Below are positions 28,059 to 34,859 of a DNA stretch of 50,757 bases, in pieces. The notes beneath the pieces are model-generated. The model saw only the letters and a list, made by a program, of their open reading frames with translations. It did no database searches and was not told the origin of the DNA. The number at the start of each line of letters is the position of its first letter. Positions within the stretch are counted from its first letter, which is position 1. The position numbers were made by a program, and so were the translations under genes. The stretch comes from Nitrospiraceae bacterium (GTDB taxonomy: Bacteria; Nitrospirota; Thermodesulfovibrionia; UBA6902), in contig QZIL01000001.1 of NCBI GenBank assembly GCA_003599025.1, forward strand, positions 1 through 50,757, given 5' to 3'.

Positions 28059-28095
28059 CGTTATCCCTCCTTATATTTTGTGTCTATCTGTTTAT

Positions 28096-28110
28096 GCCTG
28101 CGTCGCAGGC
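28096..28110. repeat. Palindrome GCCTGCG-T-CGCAGGC
   Basis: Perfect 7-bp arms around one central base, 38 bp before the start of the HD operon. It is followed on the plus strand by TTTT, so it may act as an operator for the left operon or as a short hairpin terminator. Confidence 0.6.
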
Positions 28111-28325
28111 TTTTCATTGATTTGTTCTTCTGAGAGCTGCTTTGAAAACACTCGTTCCCCGGTTGCGAAATTAATCGCAGAACACCTCTTGCAAGAATCT
28201 CACATATTTGCTTTGACCTCACATCAGAAGGCATCTGATGCTGCAACACTCGGGGAAATGATTTCTTTCGCTTTTCTTTAATCATTCCCCATTTTGCCGA
28301 GCTTATACGGGGGTAAAAAAGCAAA

Positions 28326-28341
28326 TCACCGGTGAGTCACC
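28326..28341. promoter_or_regulatory. Three operator-like half-sites
   Basis: TCACC, GGTGA and TCACC follow one another with one spacer base, giving two overlapping symmetric pairs. They lie at the -35 position of a possible rightward promoter whose -10 is TATAAT at 28361-28366; the -35 hexamer itself is poor, as expected for a controlled promoter. Confidence 0.4.
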
Positions 28342-28431
28342 TGAAAAACCTATTCTTTTATATAATTAAAGAAGGAAATAGATTTTCTGTTTACCTGCCG
28401 TAAGCGTGGAAATTTAAAAAAAAAGGTATTC

Positions 28432-29295
28432 ATGGAACCATTTGATAAAAAGAAAGAAATACTCAAGGCATTGGCTCTGCTCAGAGAGTATGCTCAAGGG
28501 AGAGGTGGCGAAGAGAAATTCCCTGTCAGAATTAACTATATAGATCAGTATATTGCAGAATATTCAAAGCCGAATCCTAATATTAACTGGAGGACATTTG
28601 CTGATTTTCATGACCTTAAAGCTGAAGCCACCATTGTCCAGGATGCTGTGAAATCTTACAAGCGTAGTTTTCTGAACTTTATGAATAAATACTTTGAGAC
28701 AGAGGGGAGAAATGCGCCTTACCGGCTAACCTATGAAGAGAAAGGATATTATCTGAAACCGATCAAAAATCCTTTTGCGGTTACTTCGTCGGATACGGGG
28801 ATTTCATATAGTGAAAGCAAACATTTTGAAACAAGATACCGGCCTGTGCTGTTGCAAGTTTTTAAGGCTGTTTGTTTCATAATCGCTCTATTGTCATTAT
28901 ATTTCGGTGTCGCCATATTCTGGACGACCCAGCAACTCAGTTTTATTTTATTGGGTATGCTTTCTATAACCATAGCTATCTTAACGGGGCTTATAGCAAT
29001 ACCGTTATTTATGCTTCAGGAAGACAAATTCACCTTCATATTTTATTCGGATTATTTTTTAAGATTGATCGATCAGAGAATATCCCTGGCATCATATTCT
29101 GGAGAATGCCCTTTATGCGGCGGAACCGTTAAGCTTATGCTTTCTTTGATCCAATGGAGAGGTTATATCGGCAAGTGCCAAAATTTTCCCCGACGTCACG
29201 TCTACTCTTTTGATGATTCATCTCTTTCAGGCGAATTGCTTATAAAGAATTGTTCCCCCCAATTTAAAGTTAAGAGAAGGGGTATTGATTCTTAA
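28432..29295 (+). CDS. Hypothetical membrane protein with Cys ligand-like C-terminus
   Basis: A 287-residue protein. A charged cytoplasmic N-terminal half (1-140) is followed by two adjacent membrane helices (LLQVFKAVCFIIALLSLYFG and LGMLSITIAILTGLIAIPLF), then a C-terminal domain with GECPLCGGTVKL and a further GKCQNF, which looks like a short zinc-ribbon. I do not recognise the family. It precedes the large serine recombinase by 47 bp on the same strand and is probably carried by the same element. Confidence 0.65.
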   Translation: MEPFDKKKEILKALALLREYAQGRGGEEKFPVRINYIDQYIAEYSKPNPNINWRTFADFHDLKAEATIVQDAVKSYKRSFLNFMNKYFETEGRNAPYRLTYEEKGYYLKPIKNPFAVTSSDTGISYSESKHFETRYRPVLLQVFKAVCFIIALLSLYFGVAIFWTTQQLSFILLGMLSITIAILTGLIAIPLFMLQEDKFTFIFYSDYFLRLIDQRISLASYSGECPLCGGTVKLMLSLIQWRGYIGKCQNFPRRHVYSFDDSSLSGELLIKNCSPQFKVKRRGIDS

Positions 29296-29342
29296 CCTGC
29301 CTATCTGCTACTCTTTACAAAACCACCTGAAAGGGAGAAATT

Positions 29343-30989
29343 ATGCCCGAAATTGATGATAAAGAAAGAAAGTGTGCTTTATATGTAAGGGTCTCGACCT
29401 CAAATCAGGCTGAAGAAGGGGAGTCGTTGGACGAGCAAACGGAGAGATTGAAGAATTTCTGCGTTTACAAGGGATGGAATAATTTTACCGTTTATAGAGA
29501 AGAGGGATTTTCCGGCAAGGACATGAAACGGCCTGAATTTCAACGTCTGATGGCTGATATTTACAAGAATGAAATCAATACCGTTATTGTTAAAAAGATA
29601 GACCGGCTCTCGCGCTCTATCCTCGATTTCGAAAATATCTATAAGATATTTGACGCCAGGAATGTTGACCTCATATCCATCCAGGAAAACTTTGACACCT
29701 CTACCGCCATTGGCAGGGCTGTTATAAGAATAGTTCTTGTGTTTGCTCAAATGGAAAGGGAACAAACATCGGAAAGGACTATGGATGTCATGGCCTTCAG
29801 AGCAAAACAGGGCATGTTTAACGGAGGGTATCCAAGGCTGGGTTACGACATAGATTATGAAAATAAATGTCTTGTGGTAAATGAATCCGAAGTCCATATC
29901 GCTAAAGAGGCATTTGAAACCTATCTGAAAGAAGGCTCTCTTAGTGAAACGGCCAGAGCCCTTAACTCAAGAGGCTACAGAATGAAATCATGGACGGCAC
30001 AGACCGGGCGGAAAATGGGAGGTGACAGGTTTTCAAAAAATAATCTCAGCCGTTTGCTGAGCGACCCCGTTTACATCGGCAAAATAAAACATAAAGATAA
30101 TCTATATGATGGCAAACACCCGGGTATTATAGATGACGACATTTTTTACTCAGTGCAGTCTATTCTGAATGTCAACAATGTCACAAAAACAGGATACCGA
30201 CAGGATAATAATAAGTCTCTATTGAAAGGGCTTGTTTATTGCGGATCATGCCATTCGGCAATGACCCCGAGTTTTTCATTATCCAAGGGGAAGGAATATT
30301 ACTACTACCGGTGCCTTTCTAATAATGACAGAAGCAAAGAACAATGTCACACTGGAAGTGTCAACGCGGGTCAAATTGAAAATCTTGTTATAGAGGAGCT
30401 GAAGTTTCTGGCGAAAGAGCCAAACGTAATTGAGGGAGTAGTTGAAAGCGCGACAAAAGAACAGAAAGAAAAAGTAACAGAGCTGGCGTCAAAGAAGAAG
30501 GCGATCCAGGAGAATCTTAATCAAGCGGACAAGAAGGCAAAGAATCTTATGAATATCCTCGGCGCGGAAGGGAAAGAGGGAACGCGTTTCAACTACATCT
30601 TAAAAGAACTTGACGATCTTGAAGACCAGGCATCGGGACTCAAAAGACAGATCGATTATATTACTTTTGAAATGAACACGCTGGAAAATAAGATTATCGA
30701 TGCCGACGCTATCCGGGATAATTTCAAGGTCTTCAGAGATGTTTTCAACCAGCTCACACAGGAAGAAAAGTATGACCTGATGCATCTGTTAATCAAGAAA
30801 GTAGTTTATTATGCAGATGCCAAAAGCAATGGAAACGGCAGCAGAAACGGTGATAGAACAGGCAAAATTAAAATGGATCTATGGGAATTACCTCCCATAG
30901 ATCCACATAATCTAAACTCAGCAAATGGTTTTGCTGAGAGTATCGACTGGCTCCCGGGGAGGGATTCGAACCCCCGACATGGTGGTTAA
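29343..30989 (+). CDS. Large serine recombinase
   Basis: Site-specific recombinase of 548 residues. The N-terminal catalytic resolvase domain begins ALYVRVSTSNQAEEGESLDEQ, with the nucleophile Ser in VRVST (about residue 18); KKIDRLSRSILDF and REQTSERTMD follow. A recombinase domain (GYPRLGYDID, LSRLLSDPVYIGKIKH) and a zinc-ribbon (YCGSCHSAM ... YYRCLSNND) come next, then a long coiled coil (about 375-480). This is the normal order for phage- or element-type integrases. The last residues WLPGRDSNPR and HGG are encoded by the antisense of tRNA-Asn; the 3' end overlaps the tRNA by 42 bp. GGGAGAAATT serves as ribosome binding site. Confidence 0.93.
   Translation: MPEIDDKERKCALYVRVSTSNQAEEGESLDEQTERLKNFCVYKGWNNFTVYREEGFSGKDMKRPEFQRLMADIYKNEINTVIVKKIDRLSRSILDFENIYKIFDARNVDLISIQENFDTSTAIGRAVIRIVLVFAQMEREQTSERTMDVMAFRAKQGMFNGGYPRLGYDIDYENKCLVVNESEVHIAKEAFETYLKEGSLSETARALNSRGYRMKSWTAQTGRKMGGDRFSKNNLSRLLSDPVYIGKIKHKDNLYDGKHPGIIDDDIFYSVQSILNVNNVTKTGYRQDNNKSLLKGLVYCGSCHSAMTPSFSLSKGKEYYYYRCLSNNDRSKEQCHTGSVNAGQIENLVIEELKFLAKEPNVIEGVVESATKEQKEKVTELASKKKAIQENLNQADKKAKNLMNILGAEGKEGTRFNYILKELDDLEDQASGLKRQIDYITFEMNTLENKIIDADAIRDNFKVFRDVFNQLTQEEKYDLMHLLIKKVVYYADAKSNGNGSRNGDRTGKIKMDLWELPPIDPHNLNSANGFAESIDWLPGRDSNPRHGG
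30874..30905. repeat. Perfect inverted repeat, 13-bp arms
   Basis: Arms 30874-30886 (TGGATCTATGGGA) and 30893-30905 are exact complements with the 6-base loop ATTACC. It lies within the recombinase 3' end, 43 bp from the tRNA, and may be a terminator stem or part of the attachment region. Confidence 0.75.
30917..30938 (-). terminator. Probable terminator of tRNA-Asn
   Basis: Arms CTCAGCAAA and TTTGCTGAG (9 bp, perfect) with a 4-base loop. On the minus strand it starts about 10 bp after the tRNA 3' end and is followed by TTTAGATT. It lies inside the recombinase coding region on the other strand. Confidence 0.6.
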
Positions 30990-31023
30990 CAGCCACCCGC
31001 TCTGCCGGCTGAGCTACCCGGGA
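30948..31023 (-). tRNA. tRNA-Asn (anticodon GTT)
   Basis: 76 bases with an encoded CCA. The acceptor stem TCCCGGG pairs with CCCGGGA, then discriminator G and CCA. D-arm TAGCTCAGCCGGCAGAGC, anticodon stem GGTGG/CCACC with loop CTGTTAA (GTT reads Asn), and T-arm GGGGGTTCGAATCCC are all canonical. The recombinase reading frame on the opposite strand ends at its anticodon: the stop codon TAA (30987-30989) overlaps the complement of the anticodon (30988-30990). Confidence 0.97.
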
Positions 31024-31057
31024 AACTAGACAGTAATACTATAAAATAAGCCTATAC

Positions 31058-31087
31058 ATTATAAAGAATACCTTTTGATAAATTCAA
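31058..31087 (-). promoter_or_regulatory. Sigma-70-type promoter of tRNA-Asn
   Basis: On the minus strand, TTGAAT (31087-31082) and TATAAT (31063-31058) are separated by 18 bases. Transcription would start near 31051, about 28 bases before the mature tRNA. Confidence 0.65.
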
Positions 31088-31148
31088 TAGACCACAATTC
31101 CCTGTTTCATAATTGCCATGCCATGCATTACGAGTTACAATAACGTTT

Positions 31149-31847
31149 ATGTTTGACAATCATTGCCATTTCCTCTGCATCGCTCACCGGGGGGCGAGCG
31201 GCCATGAGCCGGGCAATACGCTTCCGGCAGTGCAAAAAGCGCTTGAACTCGGGGCCCGGGCCATAGAACTGGACATTCACTATGTCCATAACAGACTGCT
31301 TGTTACCCACGACACCGTCATCAACGACCCGGTCAGAGGCCCGGTTGATATCACGAAGTGTTCTTTTGAGACCTTACGGACACTCGATGTCGGAAAGGGG
31401 CAGTTGATCCCTACCCTGGAAGAGGTACTCAATGTTATCAACACAAAGGCATACGTAAACCTCGAATTAAAGGGCAGGAGGACCGCAGGCCCGGTCTGCA
31501 AACTTGTCAGAAGTTATACAAGAGAGAAACGATGGCCTGAAGACCGCTTTATACTCTCTTCCTTTGATATCAAGGAACTCGAGACTGCCCGATCACTTTG
31601 CCCTGATATATGCCTCGGTTTATTGATTGACATCAGAAGTATTGACTTTGTGAGGCTTGCTGCCCGTGTGAGGGCAAAGTTCATTGGCATGTCCCTGTCG
31701 ATAACAGACCCGGAAATAATAAATACCGCTCATAATAATGATTTAAAGGTACTAGTATTTACCATAAATGGAGAACCGGATATCCGGCGCATAAAAAGCA
31801 TGGGTGCAGACGGGGTCTTTACTGACTTGCCAGAACTGTGTAATTAG
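31149..31847 (+). CDS. Glycerophosphodiester phosphodiesterase
   Basis: GDPD-family TIM-barrel enzyme of about 232 residues that cleaves glycerophosphodiesters to glycerol-3-phosphate and an alcohol. CIAHRGASGHEPGNTLPA holds the first catalytic His and Arg and the metal Glu; AIELDIHYV carries the Glu-x-Asp metal ligands, followed by LVTHDTVI with the second catalytic His, and YVNLELKG the further Glu. GADGVFTDLP near the end is typical. No signal peptide, so it is cytoplasmic. I choose the ATG at 31149, close to the conserved block; an in-frame ATG at 31113 is possible. Neither has a strong ribosome binding site. Confidence 0.9.
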   Translation: MFDNHCHFLCIAHRGASGHEPGNTLPAVQKALELGARAIELDIHYVHNRLLVTHDTVINDPVRGPVDITKCSFETLRTLDVGKGQLIPTLEEVLNVINTKAYVNLELKGRRTAGPVCKLVRSYTREKRWPEDRFILSSFDIKELETARSLCPDICLGLLIDIRSIDFVRLAARVRAKFIGMSLSITDPEIINTAHNNDLKVLVFTINGEPDIRRIKSMGADGVFTDLPELCN

Positions 31848-31995
31848 ATAATTCCTTCCAGCTTTTCGTCAGATGGTTAATAGACCATTTTTTATATTCA
31901 TATTTATGCTGAAATATGATAGTATAGTGTAATTCATTTTTACATCCAGCGAAGCTAATGTCTTATTGTGTTACACTAATTTTCAGTGGGATACT

Positions 31996-33030
31996 ATGAC
32001 AGAGAGAAATAATAAACCCAATGTTCTCGTCATTGATGATGCCTTTTGCGTCAGGCAGTCATTGCATTTTATTCTGAAAGACACTTTCAATGTCCTTATG
32101 GCCCCGGGAGCGCTTGAAGGCAATTTTTTTCTTTCAACCCACAATATCGATATCGTACTGCTGGATATAAGACTGCGGGGAACAGACGGCCTTAAACTGC
32201 TCGCTGACATAAAACACAAGTACCCCTACATCGAGATAATTATGATTACGGCCTATGCAAGCATTGATACTACAAGACAGGCCATCCGTTACGGGGCCTA
32301 TGATTATCTTATCAAACCATTTGACAAGGACGAACTGATGTCCGTGGTGCTAAAAGCCATGACACGAAGGCAGAGTCGATTGAGCATAAAGAATGAACTT
32401 GACATGTTGAATGAATCAACCCTGTACCTGGAGCATCTGATAAGAAGCGCACAAGAGACCGTGATGAACAGCAGTGAAAGTCATATGACCGCCATGCTGC
32501 TAAATATCGACTCAAGAGACGGCTACACCTGGTCGCATGTAAAAAGAGTCACCAAGTTATCATTGATGATAGCTGAGAAAATGGGATTAACGGATGAACA
32601 GAGGCAGTGGCTGAAATGTTCTGCCTCCCTTCATGATATCGGGAAATTAAATATAGATAAAGATATACTGACAAAAGAAAGCAGACTGACCAAGTACGAA
32701 TATGAAATCATGAAGAAGCATCCTGTTGAAGGAGAAAAGATAATCCAGCGCATCCCCTTTCTCGGCAAGGCAGTCCCGGCAATAAGGCACCACCATGAGC
32801 GGTACGACGGTGAAGGATACCCCTCTGGACTTCAGGGCAGGGAGATACCGTTTAAGGCAAGGATACTTGCGGTCGCTGATGCAGTGGATTCAATGATGAA
32901 TTCCCCTGTCAGGCAAAGCCACTGTCCAGTTGAGAAAGTTAATAGAGAGCTTCGGTCAAACTCCGGCTCGCAATTTGACCCCGAGATAGTTGATGTTGTG
33001 CTCAGGGAAAGACTATTGTCTCTTGTTTAA
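31996..33030 (+). CDS. Response regulator with HD-GYP domain
   Basis: Predicted cyclic-di-GMP phosphodiesterase of about 344 residues. Receiver domain (about 8-125) with VIDDAF, phospho-Asp in VLLDIRLRG, TAYAS and the Lys in IKPFDKDE. An HD-GYP domain follows (about 175-335): SASLHDIGKLNI with the HD pair, HPVEGEKII, IRHHHERYDGEGYPSGLQG with the GYP motif, and ILAVADAVDSM. Start chosen at 31996, where GTGGGA precedes the ATG. It converges on an XRE-like gene and overlaps it by 18 bp. Confidence 0.93.
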   Translation: MTERNNKPNVLVIDDAFCVRQSLHFILKDTFNVLMAPGALEGNFFLSTHNIDIVLLDIRLRGTDGLKLLADIKHKYPYIEIIMITAYASIDTTRQAIRYGAYDYLIKPFDKDELMSVVLKAMTRRQSRLSIKNELDMLNESTLYLEHLIRSAQETVMNSSESHMTAMLLNIDSRDGYTWSHVKRVTKLSLMIAEKMGLTDEQRQWLKCSASLHDIGKLNIDKDILTKESRLTKYEYEIMKKHPVEGEKIIQRIPFLGKAVPAIRHHHERYDGEGYPSGLQGREIPFKARILAVADAVDSMMNSPVRQSHCPVEKVNRELRSNSGSQFDPEIVDVVLRERLLSLV

Positions 33031-33453
33031 CCTGCTGATCTCTTCTGAACAGTCAATTTCCGCTACACAGCACAGAGAATCAAAAATATTGAGCAGTGAC
33101 GTGACAACAGCCGGCCTGCTGCGCCGCAATTTTCTGAACAGAGAAAGAAAGGTCTCCTCTTCATCTGTAAGCTTCAGGCCATGATGGTCACCGATAAGAT
33201 GCACAAAATCCGTATAGCCGTACTCATGAAGAACATCTTTTATCTCATTCGGTGTAAAGCCGAGGGCCTCGGCTATCTTGATAAAGATAGGCTCTACAAC
33301 TTTTTTCTGGTGAAGGATGAGCTGCCTGCATGTTTCACGCGATACCACCTGGTTAACAGAAGAATTATGATAGAACTGCTCAACCGTCTCCCATCCCTGC
33401 CGGTTCATTTTTCTTGTAAGCGTATTGTTCGGGTAAATTATTTTCTTCTTCAT
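33013..33453 (-). CDS. XRE-like helix-turn-helix protein
   Basis: A 146-residue protein with an HTH of lambda-repressor type at about 33-80 (VSRETCRQLILHQ ... IFIKIAEALGFTPNEIKDVL). The C-terminal half is basic and helical, with two Cys near the end (LCCVAEIDC). It may repress a nearby promoter. A TTGCTA-17-TATCAT promoter on the minus strand (33489-33461) would start transcription at or next to the ATG, giving a nearly leaderless mRNA. Its 3' end overlaps the HD-GYP gene on the other strand. Confidence 0.65.
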   Translation of the reverse strand: MKKKIIYPNNTLTRKMNRQGWETVEQFYHNSSVNQVVSRETCRQLILHQKKVVEPIFIKIAEALGFTPNEIKDVLHEYGYTDFVHLIGDHHGLKLTDEEETFLSLFRKLRRSRPAVVTSLLNIFDSLCCVAEIDCSEEISRLNKRQ

Positions 33454-33516
33454 GGTTATTATGATAACATTAAAACAATATCATAGCAACCCAGTTGGTT
33501 TTTTTTAGCAATCCAC

Positions 33517-33545
33517 TTGACATGAATGGAGTATTTCATTAAAAT
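33517..33545 (+). promoter_or_regulatory. Sigma-70-type promoter of a small Cys-rich gene
   Basis: TTGACA (33517-33522), 17 bases, TAAAAT (33540-33545). A transcript from about 33552 would have a leader of about 40 bases to the ATG at 33591. Confidence 0.65.
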
Positions 33546-33590
33546 AAGGAAACTTCAAAAAATATCTTTTACCAGATTGAGGATTTATAC

Positions 33591-33830
33591 ATGTTTTCAG
33601 AAAACGAGATAGTCAATCAGTGCAGGCATTGCGGGGGTCATTGTGAAGAGATAAAAAAATGCCCTCTGAAAATTGAATGGACAGCAGATACGGACCGCAA
33701 GATACTTCCATCAATATCAGACATTTGGAATTTATCGTTCACAGGCAAAAGCCTGTATATGCCTGAAGGCGGCACGTATTCGACTGAGGACCTCATCTCA
33801 GGATTGAACAAACTTGGCAGTCACTTTTAG
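33591..33830 (+). CDS. Small Cys-rich protein of unknown function
   Basis: A 79-residue protein with four Cys in the N-terminal third, NQCRHCGGHCEEIKKCP, then a Trp-rich centre. The C-x2-C-x3-C-x5-C spacing would suit a zinc or iron-sulfur site. The rest (LPSISDIWNLSFTGKSLYMP) has no family I recognise. It has its own good sigma-70 promoter and a TTGAGG ribosome binding sequence. Its neighbours are an XRE-like gene and a LuxR-type HTH gene. Confidence 0.6.
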   Translation: MFSENEIVNQCRHCGGHCEEIKKCPLKIEWTADTDRKILPSISDIWNLSFTGKSLYMPEGGTYSTEDLISGLNKLGSHF

Positions 33831-34067
33831 AAATCATTAACAGATATCTTGTCAGTTCAAAATAGATTAGTCAGCAGACAGGCATTTGCCATAGTAATAT
33901 ATAGCTGAGTTTAGGGGACCTGGCTGAAGTGAACACATGATTCCCACTTCATCCATAATTAAATTATTTCTCATTGTCAGCATGTTAATTCCTGTAAACG
34001 GAAAGGACAGGTTTCCGGTCATTTCCTGTTTTCAGAAATACAAATATAATTTAATGGGGGGAGCAGC

Positions 34068-34292
34068 ATGAACGGTAATTTTGGGGAAATCCCGAATTTG
34101 TCGAAGAGAGAACAGGAAGTTCTCACATGGTCAAAAAGAGGGAAAAGCTCATGGGAAATATCAGCAATACTTAATATCAGCGAACGGACTGTAAACTTTC
34201 ATGTGAATAATATCATGCAAAAGCTCAATGCCGTAAGCAGGACCCAGGCGGTTGCAGTTGCTATTGAACGGGGGCTTATTAAAAGAGATTAG
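34068..34292 (+). CDS. Stand-alone LuxR/GerE-type HTH protein
   Basis: A 74-residue protein made only of a LuxR-type DNA-binding domain (LSKREQEVLTW, TVNFHVNNIMQKLNAVSR). It lacks a receiver or ligand domain. It is very like the C-terminal domain of the response regulator at 41771-42355 (GKSSWE, ERTVNFHV/ESTVNFHI, KLNAVSR, QAVA), so the two arose by duplication and may compete for the same sites. GGGGGGAGC lies before the ATG, and a TATAAT is at 34045-34050. Confidence 0.75.
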   Translation: MNGNFGEIPNLSKREQEVLTWSKRGKSSWEISAILNISERTVNFHVNNIMQKLNAVSRTQAVAVAIERGLIKRD

Positions 34293-34319
34293 GCAAACGT
34301 CTGTGGAAAAAATATTGGT

Positions 34320-34397
34320 CGTCATTCCGGCTTGCCTGTGCCCGATGTTTTTGCGTATCCGGAATCAATGCCTTGTCGTCATTCCGGCTTGTCCGGA
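34320..34397. repeat. Palindromic repeats left of the GIY-YIG gene
   Basis: Two copies of GTCGTCATTCCGGCTTG, the second completed to the palindrome CATTCCGGCTTGTCCGGAATC. The inverted partner lies at the right of the gene (34741-34795). Confidence 0.75.
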
Positions 34398-34443
34398 ATC
34401 TGATTTATAAAATGATACCTGGGAAATAGAAAAAACGAAACTC

Positions 34444-34761
34444 ATGAAAGACACAGTCTTTGCAGTATATATTATGGCAAATGACAGGCCGACATTATAT
34501 GTAGGAATTACAAATGCTCTTGTGAGAAGAGTGTATGAACACAAGCACCATCTCAATCCTGACAGTTTTACTGCTAAATGTAATCTTCACAAACTTGTAT
34601 ATTATGAGGTTTGTGATAGCAGTCGAAATGCAATTATCCGGGAAAAACAAATAAAAAACATGAGCAGACAGGAAAAATTAAATCTTATTCAACTGAAAAA
34701 TCCGGCTTTTTGTGACTTATATAAAAAAATTGCAGGAATGATTCCGGACAAGCCGGAATGA
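34444..34761 (+). CDS. GIY-YIG nuclease family protein, nested in palindromic repeats
   Basis: A 105-residue URI-type GIY-YIG protein: [29 protein letters not shown] is the catalytic N-terminus with the two motif strands (VYI and YVG) and the Arg and Tyr-Glu-His; [20 protein letters not shown] has the second Glu. The end IPDKPE and the stop are encoded by the flanking repeat itself (ATTCCGGACAAGCCGGAATGA). Such small nucleases are common in environmental genomes and are often seen by repeats of this look, so gene and repeats may move together. Activity is not shown. Confidence 0.85.
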   Translation: MKDTVFAVYIMANDRPTLYVGITNALVRRVYEHKHHLNPDSFTAKCNLHKLVYYEVCDSSRNAIIREKQIKNMSRQEKLNLIQLKNPAFCDLYKKIAGMIPDKPE

Positions 34762-34795
34762 CAGCTAAACAAACTGGAATGACCTCTCGACAATC
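34739..34795. repeat. Inverted repeat right of the GIY-YIG gene
   Basis: GATTCCGGACAAGCCGGAATGAC is the complement of the left-hand CATTCCGGCTTGTCCGGAATC, followed by two diverged half copies (CTGGAATGACC and CTGGAATGCC). Confidence 0.75.
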
Positions 34796-34859
34796 TGGAA
34801 TGCCTGAACTAGTGAAGTTATAAACATTTTATACTTTTTATAAACAGACTCAACTATAC

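Larger units (their letters stand above)
28059..28431. other. Divergent intergenic region with operator-like palindromes
   Basis: 373 bp between the HD operon (left) and a membrane protein gene (right). I see no convincing gene; an 87-codon minus-strand frame here has untypical composition. Two symmetric sites stand out. GCCTGCG-T-CGCAGGC at 28096-28110 lies next to the left operon's start. TCACC-GGTGA-G-TCACC at 28326-28341 sits about 20 bp upstream of a TATAAT (28361-28366) facing right. Both would suit regulation of this divergent pair. Confidence 0.55.

Noticed and set aside
28061-28324. 87-codon minus-strand frame ending 2 bp before an operon start
   Set aside because: Basic, Ser-rich, low-complexity translation with no ribosome binding site; the region looks regulatory.
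31873-31888. ATGGT/ACCAT stem after the GDPD gene as terminator
   Set aside because: Only five pairs and AT-rich; T-run present but the stem is too weak to support.
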